Positions 15,739 to 16,377 of a stretch of DNA of 16,377 nt are shown piece by piece. This DNA comes from JALZDI01 sp965653225. Lineage in GTDB: Bacteria; Actinomycetota; Actinomycetes; Propionibacteriales; Nocardioidaceae. Location: the NCBI GenBank assembly GCA_965653225.1, contig CBFGZI010000088.1, positions 1 through 16,377 of the forward strand. Reading direction: 5' to 3'. The first letter of the stretch is position 1. Every line of letters begins with the position of its first letter. The position numbers and the translations under genes were made by a program. The notes below the pieces were generated by a model, which did no database searches, was not told where the DNA came from, and saw only the letters and a program-made list of their open reading frames with translations.

Positions 15739-15781
15739 ATAAAAGCGTCAAGGCCACCCGCGCGTAGGGATGGCCTTGACG
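15739..15781 (-). terminator. Rho-independent terminator of the rRNA operon
   Basis: CGTCAAGGCCA (15746-15756) and TGGCCTTGACG (15771-15781) form a perfect 11-base stem with a 14-base loop. On the minus strand the stem is followed by CTTTTAT. It begins about 10 bases after the 5S gene end. This is the strongest terminator in the window. Confidence 0.9.
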
Positions 15782-15790
15782 AAAAGTATG

Positions 15791-15908
15791 GCCGGCGGCG
15801 TCCTACGCTCCCACGCAGTCTCCCGCGCAGTACCATCGGCGCTGAAGAGCTTAACTTCCGGGTTCGGAATGGAGCCGGGTGTTTCCCCTTCGCCATGGTC
15901 GCCGAAAC
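15791..15908 (-). rRNA. rrf: 5S ribosomal RNA
   Basis: The minus strand carries the conserved 5S features: a 5' end GTTTCGGCGACC, CATTCCGAACCCGGAAG, AAGCTCTTCAGCGCCGATGG, a GTACTGC-GCGGGAGAC segment, and a 3' GTAGGACGCCGCCGG that pairs with the 5' end. The length is about 118. Both ends are estimated to within a few bases. It is the last gene of the rRNA operon, preceded by 23S and followed by a terminator. Confidence 0.95.
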
Positions 15909-15909
15909 T

Positions 15910-15968
15910 CTATGGAGATGTGGTGCGGTGCTGTCTGTCTTCCCGACCGCATCTCGGGAACCGCATAG
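15910..15968 (-). other. 23S-5S spacer processing stem
   Basis: In the spacer between the 23S and 5S genes CTATG (15910-15914) pairs with CATAG (15964-15968), and inside it GAGATG (15915-15920) pairs with CATCTC (15950-15955), with CGGT (15926-15929) and ACCG (15946-15949) continuing the stem after a bulge. Such double-stranded segments are typical RNase III or RNase E/G processing sites for releasing pre-5S. The pairing is seen; processing is inferred. Confidence 0.5.
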
Positions 15969-15997
15969 TGGACGCGTAGCAACAAAAACCTTTGTGG

Positions 15998-16377
<380 letters not shown>

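Overview
The window is high-GC actinobacterial chromosome (Actinomycetota). The gene order and the 5S/23S rRNA sequences point to a Nocardioidaceae-like member of the Propionibacteriales; this family-level placement is inference. Nothing in it looks foreign: no insertion sequence, phage gene, CRISPR array or tRNA was seen, and codon use is uniformly GC-rich.

Layout, reading from the right edge because all genes but one are on the minus strand. The window opens inside the 3' part of a 23S rRNA gene, followed by a spacer with a processing-type stem, a 5S rRNA gene and a rho-independent terminator. An Arg/Gly-rich repeat protein starts about 35 bases after the terminator, followed by a small Ssb-type OB-fold protein. 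One plus-strand gene, a DUF1015 protein, converges on the Ssb-like gene (the two stop codons share a CTAG) and diverges from a HAD phosphatase across 51 bases.

The phosphatase heads a tight minus-strand operon: HAD phosphatase, a hypothetical protein, tlyA (rRNA 2'-O-methyltransferase), nadK (NAD kinase) and recN (DNA repair ATPase). Most junctions are 4-8 base overlaps (ATGA, GTGA, or 8 bases). After a 115-base gap comes steA, overlapped by GTGA with a membrane protein of the MctB/SteB family, a likely cell-separation pair. Then come pyrG (CTP synthase) with a structured leader, ald (alanine dehydrogenase) and xerD (tyrosine recombinase for chromosome dimer resolution). A ~440-base regulatory gap follows, then a ParA-family ATPase and the first 30 codons of another gene at the left edge.

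This is the conserved tlyA-nadK-recN-steA-pyrG-xerD-parA block known from Mycobacterium (about Rv1691 to Rv1708) and Streptomyces. It groups chromosome maintenance (xerD, parA-like, recN), cell separation (steA/steB), cofactor and nucleotide supply (nadK, pyrG) and ribosome modification (tlyA).

I do not see a new defence or biosynthetic system. The points most worth a second look are an apparent CTG start codon for xerD, a pyrG leader that could hide its own ribosome binding site, a perfect 33-base dyad just upstream of the parA-like promoter, a 20/22-matching direct repeat flanking a hairpin after xerD, and steA preceded by a nested inverted repeat without a Shine-Dalgarno sequence.
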